NCBI RefSeq assembly: GCF_001865575.2
Contig: NZ_CP017561.2
Location: forward strand, 2,666,001 to 2,730,000
Length of the DNA: 64,000 nt
Source: Paraburkholderia sprentiae WSM5005
Lineage (GTDB): Bacteria > Pseudomonadota > Gammaproteobacteria > Burkholderiales > Burkholderiaceae
Direction of reading: 5' to 3'
Each line of letters begins with the position of its first letter. Position 1 is the stretch's first letter. Of the stretch, positions 9,460 through 18,430 are shown in pieces. A program made the translations under genes and the position numbers. The notes below the pieces were generated by a model. It saw nothing but the letters and a program-made list of their open reading frames with translations, was not told where the DNA came from and made no database searches.

Positions 9460-10314
9460 TCACGGTACCCGCTTTAGCTCGTCCAAGGTCTTTCCTGCCC
9501 CGTTCTTCCATTCAATCCAACCGTTTGCTGTACGTCCAGCCAGAGCGACTGCTGCACGACTGGGAGAACTGAACAAGTGGTCCTTTTGGATAACGACTCT
9601 TTCTCCGTCGACGGCGAACACACCGGTTTCGACAAGGTGCTCTCGAAGGACTTCATCTCGAGTGCCCTGGATTGATGGCACATTCTCGCGTCGGCCGCTG
9701 GACCCCTTGAGCACAACGAACCCCTCCTCCGTGTAATATCCTTTACCATCAGCTCCCGACGCCTTGCAGAACAAGAGTTCCTCGTGCTTCGACGATTCCA
9801 AGGGCCTGAGCGGCTCGAACACCGGGTGGCCAAGGGTCGCTATGAGCGTCCGCGCGGTCTCGTGAATCTCATGACAATCAGCTTCCAGTGGAGCGGGCGT
9901 GTGAGGGCGCGCGCCAGCGTTGCCGTTCTCGAGTTGATAGCGAGAAGCCTGCTGGGCTTCCTTGATGGATAACCATTCAAGAAAGAGCGCGTGCGTTTGC
10001 GTAAGATTGTTCGTTAGGGATACGGCGACAAGGGCCTTGTTCCAGAAGTCCTTCGACTGGTTGTGCTGGAGAATGCGGGTTCCAACATTGCCGGACTGCC
10101 CGATGTAAACCTTTGGGCTAACGCCGTCGTCGGTGCCTCCTAGCAGGAAATACAATCCGACCTGGTTGGCCTCAGACATCGTCGCGAATTCGCTGACGAG
10201 GCTGCGCGGTATCTCGATGACCCTCACGATGCGGGTGGTGATTTCAGCGACGCGCAGCCCGCGCGGGTCCCCTGATGGCAGGTATATCTGAATGGTTTGT
10301 GGCCGGTTAGTCAT
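9460..10314 (-). CDS. GIY-YIG nuclease-like protein with C-terminal DUF4357 domain
   Basis: The N-terminal half contains a GIY-YIG-type core: GLYFLLGG, then KVYIGQSGNVGTRILQHN, with the GLY and YIG pairs, the Arg of the following helix and a later Glu. The C-terminal 50 residues (NGWIEWKNGAGKTLDEL) match the DUF4357 pattern that often follows such domains. Proteins of this build are common in restriction and island contexts and may cut DNA, but the target is unknown. I chose the ATG at 10314 over a GTG at 10338 because it overlaps the stop of a 31-codon ORF (TAATG), a typical coupled start. Confidence 0.8.
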   Translation of the reverse strand: MTNRPQTIQIYLPSGDPRGLRVAEITTRIVRVIEIPRSLVSEFATMSEANQVGLYFLLGGTDDGVSPKVYIGQSGNVGTRILQHNQSKDFWNKALVAVSLTNNLTQTHALFLEWLSIKEAQQASRYQLENGNAGARPHTPAPLEADCHEIHETARTLIATLGHPVFEPLRPLESSKHEELLFCKASGADGKGYYTEEGFVVLKGSSGRRENVPSIQGTRDEVLREHLVETGVFAVDGERVVIQKDHLFSSPSRAAVALAGRTANGWIEWKNGAGKTLDELKRVP

Positions 10315-10409
10315 TAGAGCTTGGTTAGCAGTTGCCACGGAAGCATCTTGTTGAGCGGCATCAGCACGCCGATACCTGGATTGGCAGGCTCAGTTATCCG
10401 CTTATACAT
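10314..10409 (-). CDS. 31-codon ORF translationally coupled to the GIY-YIG gene
   Basis: The frame starts at ATG 10409, reads MYKRITEPANPG, then GVLMPLNKMLPW, and ends in TAA sharing its last A with the ATG of the GIY-YIG gene. The composition looks like real protein rather than random translation. It may be a small leader or partner protein, or the surviving tail of a longer decayed gene: an in-frame stop lies 8 codons upstream of the ATG, with protein-like DNA beyond it. No clear ribosome binding site is visible before the ATG. Confidence 0.45.
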   Translation of the reverse strand: MYKRITEPANPGIGVLMPLNKMLPWQLLTKL

Positions 10410-10993
10410 CGACAGCGTTCGAGTCGAAGACTATATTAACAACGCGCGCCCGACAGCTCAGGACTGTGAGCTTGTAAATACAGGACACAGACCGTGAGCA
10501 CATTGTGGCCGTGCTCGCGATACACCACCGGGGACTCAAAGTATCGGCTCAGCGCGCTTACGTGAACGGTATGAACGGCGAGCACGTGGCTCGCTCAAGG
10601 TCCGGCCGCATACGTATTCAGCAACGAGAATTATACGCCGGGGTCGACATCCACTACGAAGGTGGCTGATGCCAGCTTAAAGGTCAGCACTGGGCACGCT
10701 GACGACTTGAGGCTGCACGTCACCCAGGATGTGCTCGACCCAATCGATGCACCGATGCGCGAAAGGCTGCGCGCCGTCTTGGCGGAGACTACCAACAAAT
10801 CGACTTGAAGTTCGTGGCGAGGCAGCGTTTGATTTCGTGGTGCCGATTTAAGGCCGGAGTCGAAAATCATCCTTTTACCTGTACCAGGCGTATATGCGTG
10901 GTAGCTACTGGTAACCGTTTCTGTTGTCACTTAGCTCAGGCGTTGACGACGCCGGGGCTGGCCAGCGACAAGCTTGGTGCGACCGCAAGGACG
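10410..10993. other. Gene-free stretch, probably decayed coding DNA
   Basis: About 580 bp with no intact gene. On the plus strand several overlapping short frames look protein-like in pieces, for example RLRAVLAETTNKS ending at a stop near 10808 and HIVAVLAIHHRGLKV near 10500, but they are in different frames and broken by stops. This fits the remains of one or more old genes. I cannot name the family. Confidence 0.35.
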
Positions 10994-11746
10994 CTATTCA
11001 TTACCCGGCTTGCCAAGCAACTCGTAGAATTCTTCTACCGACATCGGCCCTGACATGTGTTTTTCATCGGAGTGTTCGTGAATCATTTCCACGAACTCTT
11101 CCGTCTGCTGTGGGTTTCCGCCCCACGACAATTCCCACATGACTGCGTTGATGACCTGCGCTAGCGTGGGAAACGGCACAACGAAAATGTGGGCTGTGCG
11201 GGTGATGTCGCGACTGTCAACGACGGTCACCTTCCGGTTAAAACGCAGCGGATAGTTGAAGATATGAGCGACCGGTGAAAACTTGATTGCCCAGCCGATT
11301 CGGGTGCCTTTCCTGTGCAGGAGGTAACCGTCCTCGAACACATCGTCACGAAGTTTGTAGCCCACACCGGTAACCCAAAGACGATGGACTCCGCCGAGTA
11401 CCCGGGTTTCCCTGTTCTTTTCCCAGTCGTAGAACAACTCCAGGTATTCGATGCCGGACGGGTCGTATTCGCCCGTATAGACCTCAGCATTTCCCTTCCT
11501 TGTTTCATCCAGATATTCGGCCGCGTACGACCGGCTGAACATTTCAACCAGCATAGGATTCCGGTCCAGCAGCGAGAAGAGGTCACGCATGTAAATTTCC
11601 CCGTCGAACCGGACCGGCTCCATCAAGTATGCCGCTGCACGGTCAGTCACATCGCACCGCACATATCGACTCTCCCCCTCTGCGTCATCCGTCATCCAAT
11701 AGGAATATTCGAGTTGGCCGCCAGCCCTGAACGTCAGCTCCCCCAC
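10994..11746 (-). CDS. Unknown protein, last gene of the Fe-S/HhH operon
   Basis: A 250-residue soluble protein rich in acidic and aromatic residues, without signal peptide, membrane segment or motif I recognise. It is the third gene of a tight minus-strand operon (12540-13946, 11734-12537, 10994-11746) and overlaps the gene before it by 13 bp, which argues that it is co-translated and functionally linked. Its role is unknown. Confidence 0.65.
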   Translation of the reverse strand: MGELTFRAGGQLEYSYWMTDDAEGESRYVRCDVTDRAAAYLMEPVRFDGEIYMRDLFSLLDRNPMLVEMFSRSYAAEYLDETRKGNAEVYTGEYDPSGIEYLELFYDWEKNRETRVLGGVHRLWVTGVGYKLRDDVFEDGYLLHRKGTRIGWAIKFSPVAHIFNYPLRFNRKVTVVDSRDITRTAHIFVVPFPTLAQVINAVMWELSWGGNPQQTEEFVEMIHEHSDEKHMSGPMSVEEFYELLGKPGNE

Positions 11747-12537
11747 AAGTTCCTCCGGTTGTTCGTCTGCACTGCGACATCAAGTCGACGCGAATGTTGA
11801 TGCGTATAGGCAATTGGTGCCTTTCCACTGTCACGAAGTGCGCGCCTTGTATGATGCGGCTCCGTCCATCCGATACGCACCACTTCCGCCTCACTCAGAT
11901 AAGGTCGAAGCGATGCATACGGCAGCACAACGGTCCTGTAACAGGCCCGGACTGCATGGCTCGGCTGTGGGTAAGCATGGAGACCATCAAGACCTAAGCC
12001 CAGGCTAGACTCGTCTATCGCACTCACATCAAAATCGTCCGCTTTGTCGCTTTCGATGACCGACCGGCACTGGCCGCCATCCCGTGCGGCTTTGGCATCC
12101 GAGAGAAAGACTGTCTTAATCCTGTCGCGAATGCCAGCGCGCCATTTGATTCGCTCGTCAACGTCTTTCTGCGTCCCCAACTCATGCAGTGCAAGCGGCG
12201 AGTATCGGTCTCCGGTGACTGCATCAAACATGACAGCTTTCACATCAGTCTCCGGGTGGGGTCCGCCGCAATACTCATCAACCGACGACTCAATCAAGAA
12301 AGCGGATGTCGTGTCGAGCAGAACACGGGCGCGCGACCGATAATAGCCATCGCAGTCAACAGCATCCGCCCTGATTTGCCGGTTCAAATTCTCCACCGCG
12401 CTGACGAGTTCCTTTCGTGGCCGGGACTTCGCCATGGGCAAAGGCACCGGTCTGATATCGATATGTGCTGCGAGGCAGGTTGTCGCCTGAGCCATCATGA
12501 CAGTCCAGGCGATGAAGGCCTGGAGGCGAATGCACAT
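11734..12537 (-). CDS. Exported protein with DUF3298-like YCGGPHP motif
   Basis: A 267-residue protein with a probable signal peptide at residues 1-23 (hydrophobic core then CLAAHI). A central DEYCGGPHPE motif followed by FDAVTGD resembles the G-G-A-H-P signature of DUF3298/RsiV-type extracytoplasmic domains, which suggests a periplasmic or surface ligand-binding role. It starts two bases after the stop of the Fe-S/HhH gene and overlaps the next gene by 13 bp. An exported protein between two apparently cytoplasmic ones is odd for a defence operon and could point to envelope sensing; that is speculation. Confidence 0.65.
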   Translation of the reverse strand: MCIRLQAFIAWTVMMAQATTCLAAHIDIRPVPLPMAKSRPRKELVSAVENLNRQIRADAVDCDGYYRSRARVLLDTTSAFLIESSVDEYCGGPHPETDVKAVMFDAVTGDRYSPLALHELGTQKDVDERIKWRAGIRDRIKTVFLSDAKAARDGGQCRSVIESDKADDFDVSAIDESSLGLGLDGLHAYPQPSHAVRACYRTVVLPYASLRPYLSEAEVVRIGWTEPHHTRRALRDSGKAPIAYTHQHSRRLDVAVQTNNRRNLWGS

Positions 12538-12539
12538 TG

Positions 12540-13946
12540 TTAATGTCGGTCCAGAGAGTAAGGGTTGAGCTCCCCGGTTCCGGAGTCCGGATAGGTCTTT
12601 GAGGTGGACAGCCCGTCATTTGCCATGGTGTCCGCGACGTCCCTCCAGTTGACTGCCAGCAACGGCACCGTTGTATGGCCGCGTCGCACATATTCCGCCA
12701 GTAGCTCGCGCCCCTCTCCCGCCAGGCGCATGCCAGGAGGGCTTTCGAGCAGGCAGGGAACACCCCGTCCGACGAATTCGGCGACCGACCACGTCTCTGG
12801 CAAACATGCCTCCAGCGGCTCGTGCTCTGGCAAACTATCGCTTGCCGCTCGCGCAAGGGCTGCACGCAACGCATCAACGGTGACATCAGCGAGTGACGCC
12901 CGCACCGGTAACAACTTCGCTTCAATCGGCAGGCCGACCGGCGCTCGCCAGAAAGTGGCGTTCTCATGCCGCAGAGCGAGGAGGACCGCCTCGCGAGCCG
13001 CTCTGGGCAGGCGACCGAGCACCGAATCACTGGCTGCCAGTTGGTCGTAGAAAGCCGGATATTGGCACAGCCAGCCGACCCTAGTGTCCGGCGGCTCCGC
13101 CACACCACTCTTCCGGCAATAGCTGGCGTGCGCACAGACGTTGCACTCGGGGCCATCGCCGATACATGTGCCCCTTCGGCCGGGCCATCGAATGTTGTCG
13201 AGCAGGGACCACACAAAATTTGACGCGAAGATTGCCTCGACGTAACCGTACGGCTTTTCGGTTGCGACAGCAACCTTCTCATAGAAAACCGCAGCCTCAC
13301 TGCGCTCGCGCTCCGAAGGCAGCCGAAGGAGACTGCCCCCGCTCACAACGCCGAGACGCTGAAGCACAAGCACTCCCGGTGGAGACACGCAGCGATAGAG
13401 GCCAAGCTGACGAACAAGCGCGTCGGCCTGGTCGCTGCCCAGCCCCCTGAATGTGTCGATGAGCGCCTTTTGCGCTTCTGGCTGATGCTTCCCGTCCTCG
13501 AGACGGACGTACTGAGCGAAGAACGCTGTCAGGCCGCTAGCGTGGCCGCTGTCGACGATGCCAATCGCGATGCGGGCGTAATCCACACATCGCGCGAAAT
13601 TGTGTTTATAGCGCTGGGGCATACCCGCGACACGGAGCATCCGTTTGCGGTCAACAGCCCCATAGGTGGCCACCTCATACATGCTTTCCATGAAGGGACG
13701 AAGCGCTTCCAGACGCGCTTCAATGACGCGGCAACGCCACTGGCTTCCGGGCGTTGTTTCGAAGGCGTACCCTCGCCAATGCGAGTCCTGCCGCATCGTC
13801 ACATCCACCAACGCGGAGAAAAATCGCCTGTCCGAGGTGTCAGCAAGCTTGCGAAGGCAAGCCATTCGCACAGGGTCCGAAACGCGCGCAACATTTCGCT
13901 CCGCGTTCGAAAGCATTTCAGACAGAGCCGAAATCGAAAAATCCAC
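12540..13946 (-). CDS. Endonuclease III-like (HhH-GPD) Fe-S protein, catalytic Asp region altered
   Basis: A 468-residue protein. Residues 261-277 hold Cys261, Cys268, Cys271 and Cys277, spaced C-X6-C-X2-C-X5-C, exactly the [4Fe-4S] loop of endonuclease III/MutY glycosylases. Before it, FRGLGSDQADALVRQLG (166-182) sits where the family has its helix-hairpin-helix, and VLVLQRLGVV (192-201) resembles the helix after the catalytic Asp; yet the usual V-D-T-H is replaced by VSPPG, so the Asp seems absent. A 190-residue C-terminal extension is unrecognised. It probably binds DNA, perhaps damaged or modified bases, without normal glycosylase chemistry. It leads a tight three-gene operon next to SIR2 and nucleotidase genes. 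The cysteine pattern is certain; the fold is inferred. Confidence 0.7.
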   Translation of the reverse strand: MDFSISALSEMLSNAERNVARVSDPVRMACLRKLADTSDRRFFSALVDVTMRQDSHWRGYAFETTPGSQWRCRVIEARLEALRPFMESMYEVATYGAVDRKRMLRVAGMPQRYKHNFARCVDYARIAIGIVDSGHASGLTAFFAQYVRLEDGKHQPEAQKALIDTFRGLGSDQADALVRQLGLYRCVSPPGVLVLQRLGVVSGGSLLRLPSERERSEAAVFYEKVAVATEKPYGYVEAIFASNFVWSLLDNIRWPGRRGTCIGDGPECNVCAHASYCRKSGVAEPPDTRVGWLCQYPAFYDQLAASDSVLGRLPRAAREAVLLALRHENATFWRAPVGLPIEAKLLPVRASLADVTVDALRAALARAASDSLPEHEPLEACLPETWSVAEFVGRGVPCLLESPPGMRLAGEGRELLAEYVRRGHTTVPLLAVNWRDVADTMANDGLSTSKTYPDSGTGELNPYSLDRH

Positions 13947-14276
13947 CGTTACACCTTCGTCGATGTTGCATTGACAGAAACGGCCGTCGAGGCCAGCCCA
14001 CGGCTGCTTCCTTTACCGTCACCACCCGCACCCGGTCAGCGGCGCGGTTTAGGCTTACCTCGCCAAAAACTGTTGCGGGCAACGCCTGCCCCCCAGAAGG
14101 CGGATTGATGGCCTGTGGAACTCGTACGTCGCCAAGTCCCAGATTCCCTGCTGTGGCCGCCAGCGGGACACCTGCAGAGGCACTACGATTTTTCCTGCCG
14201 CAGTGAGGGTGGCAAGCAAACCGGCCATCGCTTGCGGATACAACTGCCGACGGCATCCATGCCGAATCGGTACTGG
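13947..14276. other. Gap between the SIR2 gene and the Fe-S/HhH operon
   Basis: About 330 bp with no supported gene. It lies downstream of the SIR2 stop and upstream of the Fe-S/HhH start on the same strand, so it should carry the promoter of that operon. No clear repeats or terminator were seen. Confidence 0.4.
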
Positions 14277-15101
14277 TCAGCCGCCACGCAAGACGCTATC
14301 AAGCGCTTCGAGCGTCTCGAGCGCGGTCCCGCGAAGACCGATACCCTTCGTTGCATCAATGCCGGGCTCCCTCGCATTGATGCGGATGACATGTGGCCCA
14401 TGTCGTTCACCGAAGCGCCTCACCGTCGGTAGCGAAGTCCCCGCACCGAGCTCCACGACGACAGGTCGCGAGACTCCCTGAAGCCACCTGTCGAGTCTAT
14501 CGAGCTGACTGTGCGTGCGCTCCTCCAGCCACGCCCAGTCCGAGAACATGAGGATATTGGGTCGCGCGAGTCCGCCGCAGTACGGACAACGCGGAAATCC
14601 GTTCCGAAGATGGCACGCACGCACGTCCACGTCCGGCTCGAAACCGCCTGACGGCCAGATATTGGTCGAGCAAGGCTCCGTGCATTGGAAGTGGTGGATG
14701 GACCCGTGACATTCGGCGACCGAACTTTCCCGAAATCCTGCCTTCTGAAAATGCCCGTCAACGTTACTCGTATAGACGAACGCCCCCTTCTCCATCCGGT
14801 CCGCCCAGCGTCGCAGGACAGCAAAACCCGCGTGCGGTACGACGCGCCTGTAAAGCGCAAGGCGGTGGCCATAGAAGCCCCAGGCAAGTCCGGGATTCTT
14901 CCTGAAGGCATCCGGATTCGCAATCGCCTCAAACGCAATGCCCGCATCGCCAAGTGCCGGATAAGCGGACCACAGTCCCTGATTTCCTCGAAAATCTGGC
15001 AAGCCCGAATCCACGCCCATTCCCGCGCCGGCGGTAACAAGCAAGCCGTCCGCCTCACGCAGCCAGCGGGAAGCCCGCTCCAGCACTTCAGTGTCGGTCA
15101 T
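14277..15101 (-). CDS. SIR2-family NAD-dependent protein deacylase
   Basis: A 274-residue sirtuin. The NAD site reads GAGMGVDSGLPDFRG (25-39), then TSNVDGHF (111-118) and CHGS with the catalytic His132. A zinc-binding set is present as C140-X3-C144 and C172-X2-C175. All core residues are kept, so the enzyme is probably active as an NAD-consuming deacylase or, as in several phage-defence SIR2 proteins, an NADase. Its ATG overlaps the stop of the upstream 5'-nucleotidase by 4 bp (ATGA), so the two are co-translated. It is a stand-alone domain without the fused sensor seen in most known defence SIR2 effectors; the partner may supply that. Confidence 0.88.
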   Translation of the reverse strand: MTDTEVLERASRWLREADGLLVTAGAGMGVDSGLPDFRGNQGLWSAYPALGDAGIAFEAIANPDAFRKNPGLAWGFYGHRLALYRRVVPHAGFAVLRRWADRMEKGAFVYTSNVDGHFQKAGFRESSVAECHGSIHHFQCTEPCSTNIWPSGGFEPDVDVRACHLRNGFPRCPYCGGLARPNILMFSDWAWLEERTHSQLDRLDRWLQGVSRPVVVELGAGTSLPTVRRFGERHGPHVIRINAREPGIDATKGIGLRGTALETLEALDSVLRGG

Positions 15102-16012
15102 TGAAGTGCAACCTCAGCCTCATTGTTGATTCCATAAGGCACGTGTCCCGTCGTCACATGCCGCGACGCGGACTCGCAGTTACGCAACTGGTCGTCGAAG
15201 AAAATGTCCGGTCCAAATTCTGCGAGGAAAGGCGCTTTCGGCCGGCCGCCAAGAAACATTGCCTCATCCACCGTGACACCCCAGGCCATCAACGTCCGAA
15301 TCGCGCGCTCATGTGCAGGCGCACTTCGCGCCGTGACAAGCGCCGTCCGCACCGACACGGGCGACCCGGAGCCGTTTCGAAGCCGGCAAAGCGCACTGAG
15401 GAACGGCTTGAGCGGTCCCGGTGGCAAAGGCGTGTGTGCATTGCGGACCTCGTGGTCGATGAACCGCTCCAGTTGCATTAACCGGAAGACGCGCTCGGCC
15501 TCATCACTAAACAAGACTGAATCGCCGTCGAACGCGATACGCAATTCGCCGTCATCGCGTAGATGGCCTTCAGGCGATGGCTCCGGCCAGACTCGCGCGG
15601 ACGCAAATCCGGCAGCCATGGCCGCACGAACGTCAACGGCATTCGCCGACAGAAAAAGGTCCGCGCCGAGCGCGCCCAGATAGCGATGCGGTGCCGCCCC
15701 GCCGGTGAAAATGGCGCGTCCAATGGGAAGCCCATGATGCCGGGCCGAAGCAAAAACCCGCAGCCCGGTGACCGGGTCATTGCGCGAAAGAATCGCGACT
15801 TCGACATTGTGTGCGTCACCGCAGTTCAGGGCGAGAAGCTTTCGAACGAGCGAAAACGCTGCCCCCGGGCGAGCGGGAAGGTCGAGCCTTTTTCCTTGGA
15901 GCGCACGATACCCTGCCGGGTCTTCCTCTAGAAACGCCCGGTTTTCCTCTTCGAAGTCGAACAGCGCTCTCGCCGAAACTGCAACCGTCATCACCTTTTC
16001 GCCTGGAATCAT
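15098..16012 (-). CDS. Cytosolic 5'-nucleotidase, cN-I type (PF06189-like)
   Basis: A 304-residue protein matching the cytosolic 5'-nucleotidase I family: AVSARALFDFEEEN near the start, VEVAILSRNDP, and IAFDGDSVLFSDEAERVF with the phosphatase-like Asp pair, then DIFFDDQLRNCE near the end. Family members dephosphorylate nucleoside monophosphates such as AMP. The gene overlaps the SIR2 gene by 4 bp, so a joint role in NAD/nucleotide metabolism is likely, for instance removal of nucleotides during a defence response; this is inference. A palindrome lies 45-64 bp upstream. A degraded copy of the last ~25 codons is at 31.41 kb. Confidence 0.85.
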   Translation of the reverse strand: MIPGEKVMTVAVSARALFDFEEENRAFLEEDPAGYRALQGKRLDLPARPGAAFSLVRKLLALNCGDAHNVEVAILSRNDPVTGLRVFASARHHGLPIGRAIFTGGAAPHRYLGALGADLFLSANAVDVRAAMAAGFASARVWPEPSPEGHLRDDGELRIAFDGDSVLFSDEAERVFRLMQLERFIDHEVRNAHTPLPPGPLKPFLSALCRLRNGSGSPVSVRTALVTARSAPAHERAIRTLMAWGVTVDEAMFLGGRPKAPFLAEFGPDIFFDDQLRNCESASRHVTTGHVPYGINNEAEVALQ

Positions 16013-16053
16013 TCAAACCCCACTCAACATCGACCAGATTATTGTGATGAAGA

Positions 16054-16076
16054 ATCGGGACAATTCATGTCCCAAT
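16054..16076. promoter_or_regulatory. Palindrome upstream of the nucleotidase-SIR2 operon
   Basis: GGGACA (16057-16062) and TGTCCC (16068-16073) flank a 5-nt centre, with further AT pairing outside. It sits in the 196-bp gap before the nucleotidase start at 16012 and is a candidate operator for the pair. Confidence 0.45.
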
Positions 16077-16208
16077 CTGCACGTTGTCGTTCACTTCCCG
16101 ACTGCCTTTGGCCATATACCGGTGTCACCGCCCACAACCTTGCGGAACCTGGGGCCGGTCCGACAGCCTTACCGGCAAGACCGCGTCCGGCCCGCCGCCC
16201 GACCTGCT

Positions 16209-17195
16209 TCACGCAACCACGTGTAGCGCGGTCCGGTGCTGGGGTCTCGCGTCTCGCGGAGCCCACTGCCTGAGCAGACGCTCGTAGTCCGCGCGGTACT
16301 CCTTGCCACGTGCGGTGAGACGTGCGCGTTCAAGGTGGGCCTCCTCAGTTTTGCCCGCGTGAGCGAGTGAGGCGTAAAGCGCCGCCCTGAGGCGAATGTA
16401 AAGCAGATGCGTCCTGCTACCCAGGGCCAACGGACGCCGACAATCGTCCGGATAGTCAACTTCGACGGCCTGCAGCGTCGAGCGCGCCTTCCACTCTGCG
16501 ATTTCGTATTCGCGGTTGACAAGATGCAAAGCCGCTCCGACTGCGCCGGCGCACAGCAACCCGGGCTGGTCAACGAACTCGTTCTGGGCGAGGTCTGCCT
16601 GAAAAATCTCCTGGCGCAGCTGCGCCATGGCCTCAAATTCTTCGTCCGCGCGATATGCAGCTTCGCTCGGCTCGAGCCAGGCACATTCCGGGGCGACGCC
16701 TCTACGGTAGCTGTAGAGCGGCTCTGCAATAGGCAGAAAGGGCCTGGACCCGGCAAGCGTCGGCCAGTCCCTTGCACCGTAGAGTTCGGCAGTCAACTGA
16801 TACGCGTGAGGCGCGTCCAGGCGCAACGCTCCCTCGAGGCGGTCGGCGAAGGTCCTCACGCTCACCCTGGGCAACGCGGCAAGCGGGAAATCCGATGCAT
16901 CTGGTTCGTAGCATGCAGGAACCATATCAATCAGGTCCCATGCCTGCTCTTCGAGTTCTTGCTGCGACTCGATGCGGTCCAGCGCCTCTTCCATTCGACG
17001 CCAGTCCAGCATCACGCTGGCCCGACAGATAGCGTCACGACTGGTCGCGAATGAGATACCGGGCAAAAGCGTTTCCAACCGGACCGCCTTTGCCTCGACC
17101 CGCCGCTTCAGTTCCCTAAGAAACGCCGTCAGCGCAGGCCCTTCCCACGGCGGCAGTTTTAACGCGGTCGCTAGCAGGCAAAAGCGCTCGTACAA
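16209..17195 (-). CDS. Unknown helical protein upstream of the nucleotidase-SIR2 pair
   Basis: A 328-residue soluble protein, mostly helical and rich in Ala, Glu, Leu and Arg. A segment HAYQLTAELYGARDWPTLAG resembles short motifs in poorly defined small domains, but I cannot assign a family. It is on the same strand as the nucleotidase-SIR2 pair with a 196-bp gap, so it may be read separately. No transmembrane or signal segments are seen. Confidence 0.6.
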   Translation of the reverse strand: MYERFCLLATALKLPPWEGPALTAFLRELKRRVEAKAVRLETLLPGISFATSRDAICRASVMLDWRRMEEALDRIESQQELEEQAWDLIDMVPACYEPDASDFPLAALPRVSVRTFADRLEGALRLDAPHAYQLTAELYGARDWPTLAGSRPFLPIAEPLYSYRRGVAPECAWLEPSEAAYRADEEFEAMAQLRQEIFQADLAQNEFVDQPGLLCAGAVGAALHLVNREYEIAEWKARSTLQAVEVDYPDDCRRPLALGSRTHLLYIRLRAALYASLAHAGKTEEAHLERARLTARGKEYRADYERLLRQWAPRDARPQHRTALHVVA

Positions 17196-17824
17196 TGCAT
17201 CCTCCCAGTAAGCAATCAGTTGTCAGAGCTGTCAATGCTTGCCCCCAGAGACGTCGACAATCAGCACGGGGACACGGCACCGATGACGGAGATGAATTGT
17301 GCGATGGCGTTGAGACAAAGAACGTCTCGATGTCCAGCGTGAGGCGGATAATAATCACGTTAAATGCTTGTGGAGCTTGTAAAGCAACAGAAGCGGACAC
17401 GACCAAACTCAGGTCTACGTCAACGAAGCCAGCCGACAGGACGGCCTCGGAGAATACGTGACCATGTTCGTCGCAGTGAGGACTTTTAATCGCCTCGATT
17501 TCGGGGCGTCATGGAATTTGCCCTCGTCGAATACGTACTGCCCTCCGAATACTGGATAAGCTGCATCTTCGTTTCATGCTGCAGCAGCGATGCCCTCGTC
17601 AAACGGCACACGGATGCCGTCGTGGAGCGAAGCGAGGCCGTCGGCAATCGAGACGTCGAATGTCTCAGAAAAGTCCCACAATGGCAGCTTCTTTCCACTG
17701 GAGGAAGTATGTTCAATGGTGTTTGGCCTTGTGAGCATTGACGGCGCTGCTGGAGAGCGCATCGGACTGGACTGGTTAGGGAACTATGGTCTACAGCAAC
17801 GCACTTTCTGACATGCAGCGCGCA
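17196..17824. other. Gene-free stretch with one possible gene fragment
   Basis: About 630 bp without an intact gene. On the minus strand at 17574-17762 there is a 62-codon frame reading KKLPLWDFSETFDVSIADG that looks protein-like and could be a gene tail, but it has no recognisable start or family. The rest appears non-coding. Confidence 0.35.
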
Positions 17825-18144
17825 ATGAGTGTACACACCGGCACCCGAGTCTTCGTGACCGTCTACTATGTTCGCTGCGCACGTTACCGCAGGCGACAAC
17901 AAACCGAGAGCCATCGCACTCCCCGCTATCGAGTCCAATACCAACTAGAAGGCAAACCCCCGCACGAGGGGCGGGTCGGTCCTAATCCACGGCAGTACCT
18001 CGTGGCAAACATTCGTGCAAGCAAGGTCGGGGACACTGTCGAGTGACGTTGACCGAAGACGGGGGCAGTATCGTGGATTTGGTAAACAAAACGAACGAAG
18101 AGTTCCGGTCCAGTTTCGACGGGACACTTGGGGAATGCGACTGA
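17825..18144 (+). pseudogene. Frameshifted copy of the small gene at 32134-32454
   Basis: From the ATG at 17825 the translation follows the intact protein at 32134: RTPRYRVQYQLEGKPP versus RTPRYRVRYQLDGQPT, then VGPNPRQ in both, then GDTVE in both. Here a stop follows at once (GAG TGA). Reading one base off restores homology to the end: LTEDGGSIVDLVNKTNEEF against LSEDGKSILDWTNKTHDEL, and FDGTLGECD against FDGTFGESD. A single lost base near 18043-18045 explains it. The copy is diverged by many substitutions, so it is a paralogue and not a recent duplicate. Confidence 0.85.
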
Positions 18145-18430
18145 TGCCGGGGTCGGCAGTGATGCCACCGTCAGCTCTCGCGGGTCCACGGCCCCCCCCG
18201 AAGCCGACCGACCTTCAGCAATCGGACATGCTGCCGATATAACGGTGAGCAACGGAGTTGCATTCGCCTGAGCTTCCAAATAGCATCTGAGGTATGTGCG
18301 GTGAAAGTCGTTCTATGTTGTCTCGTTAGGCTTCAGGCACGGTAAACTCACTACGATAGGCCCCGCCTTCTGTTGCGAAAATTTAACTGGAAGGGCCAGC
18401 CAAAGATGGCGAAGAATAACGGATAACACT

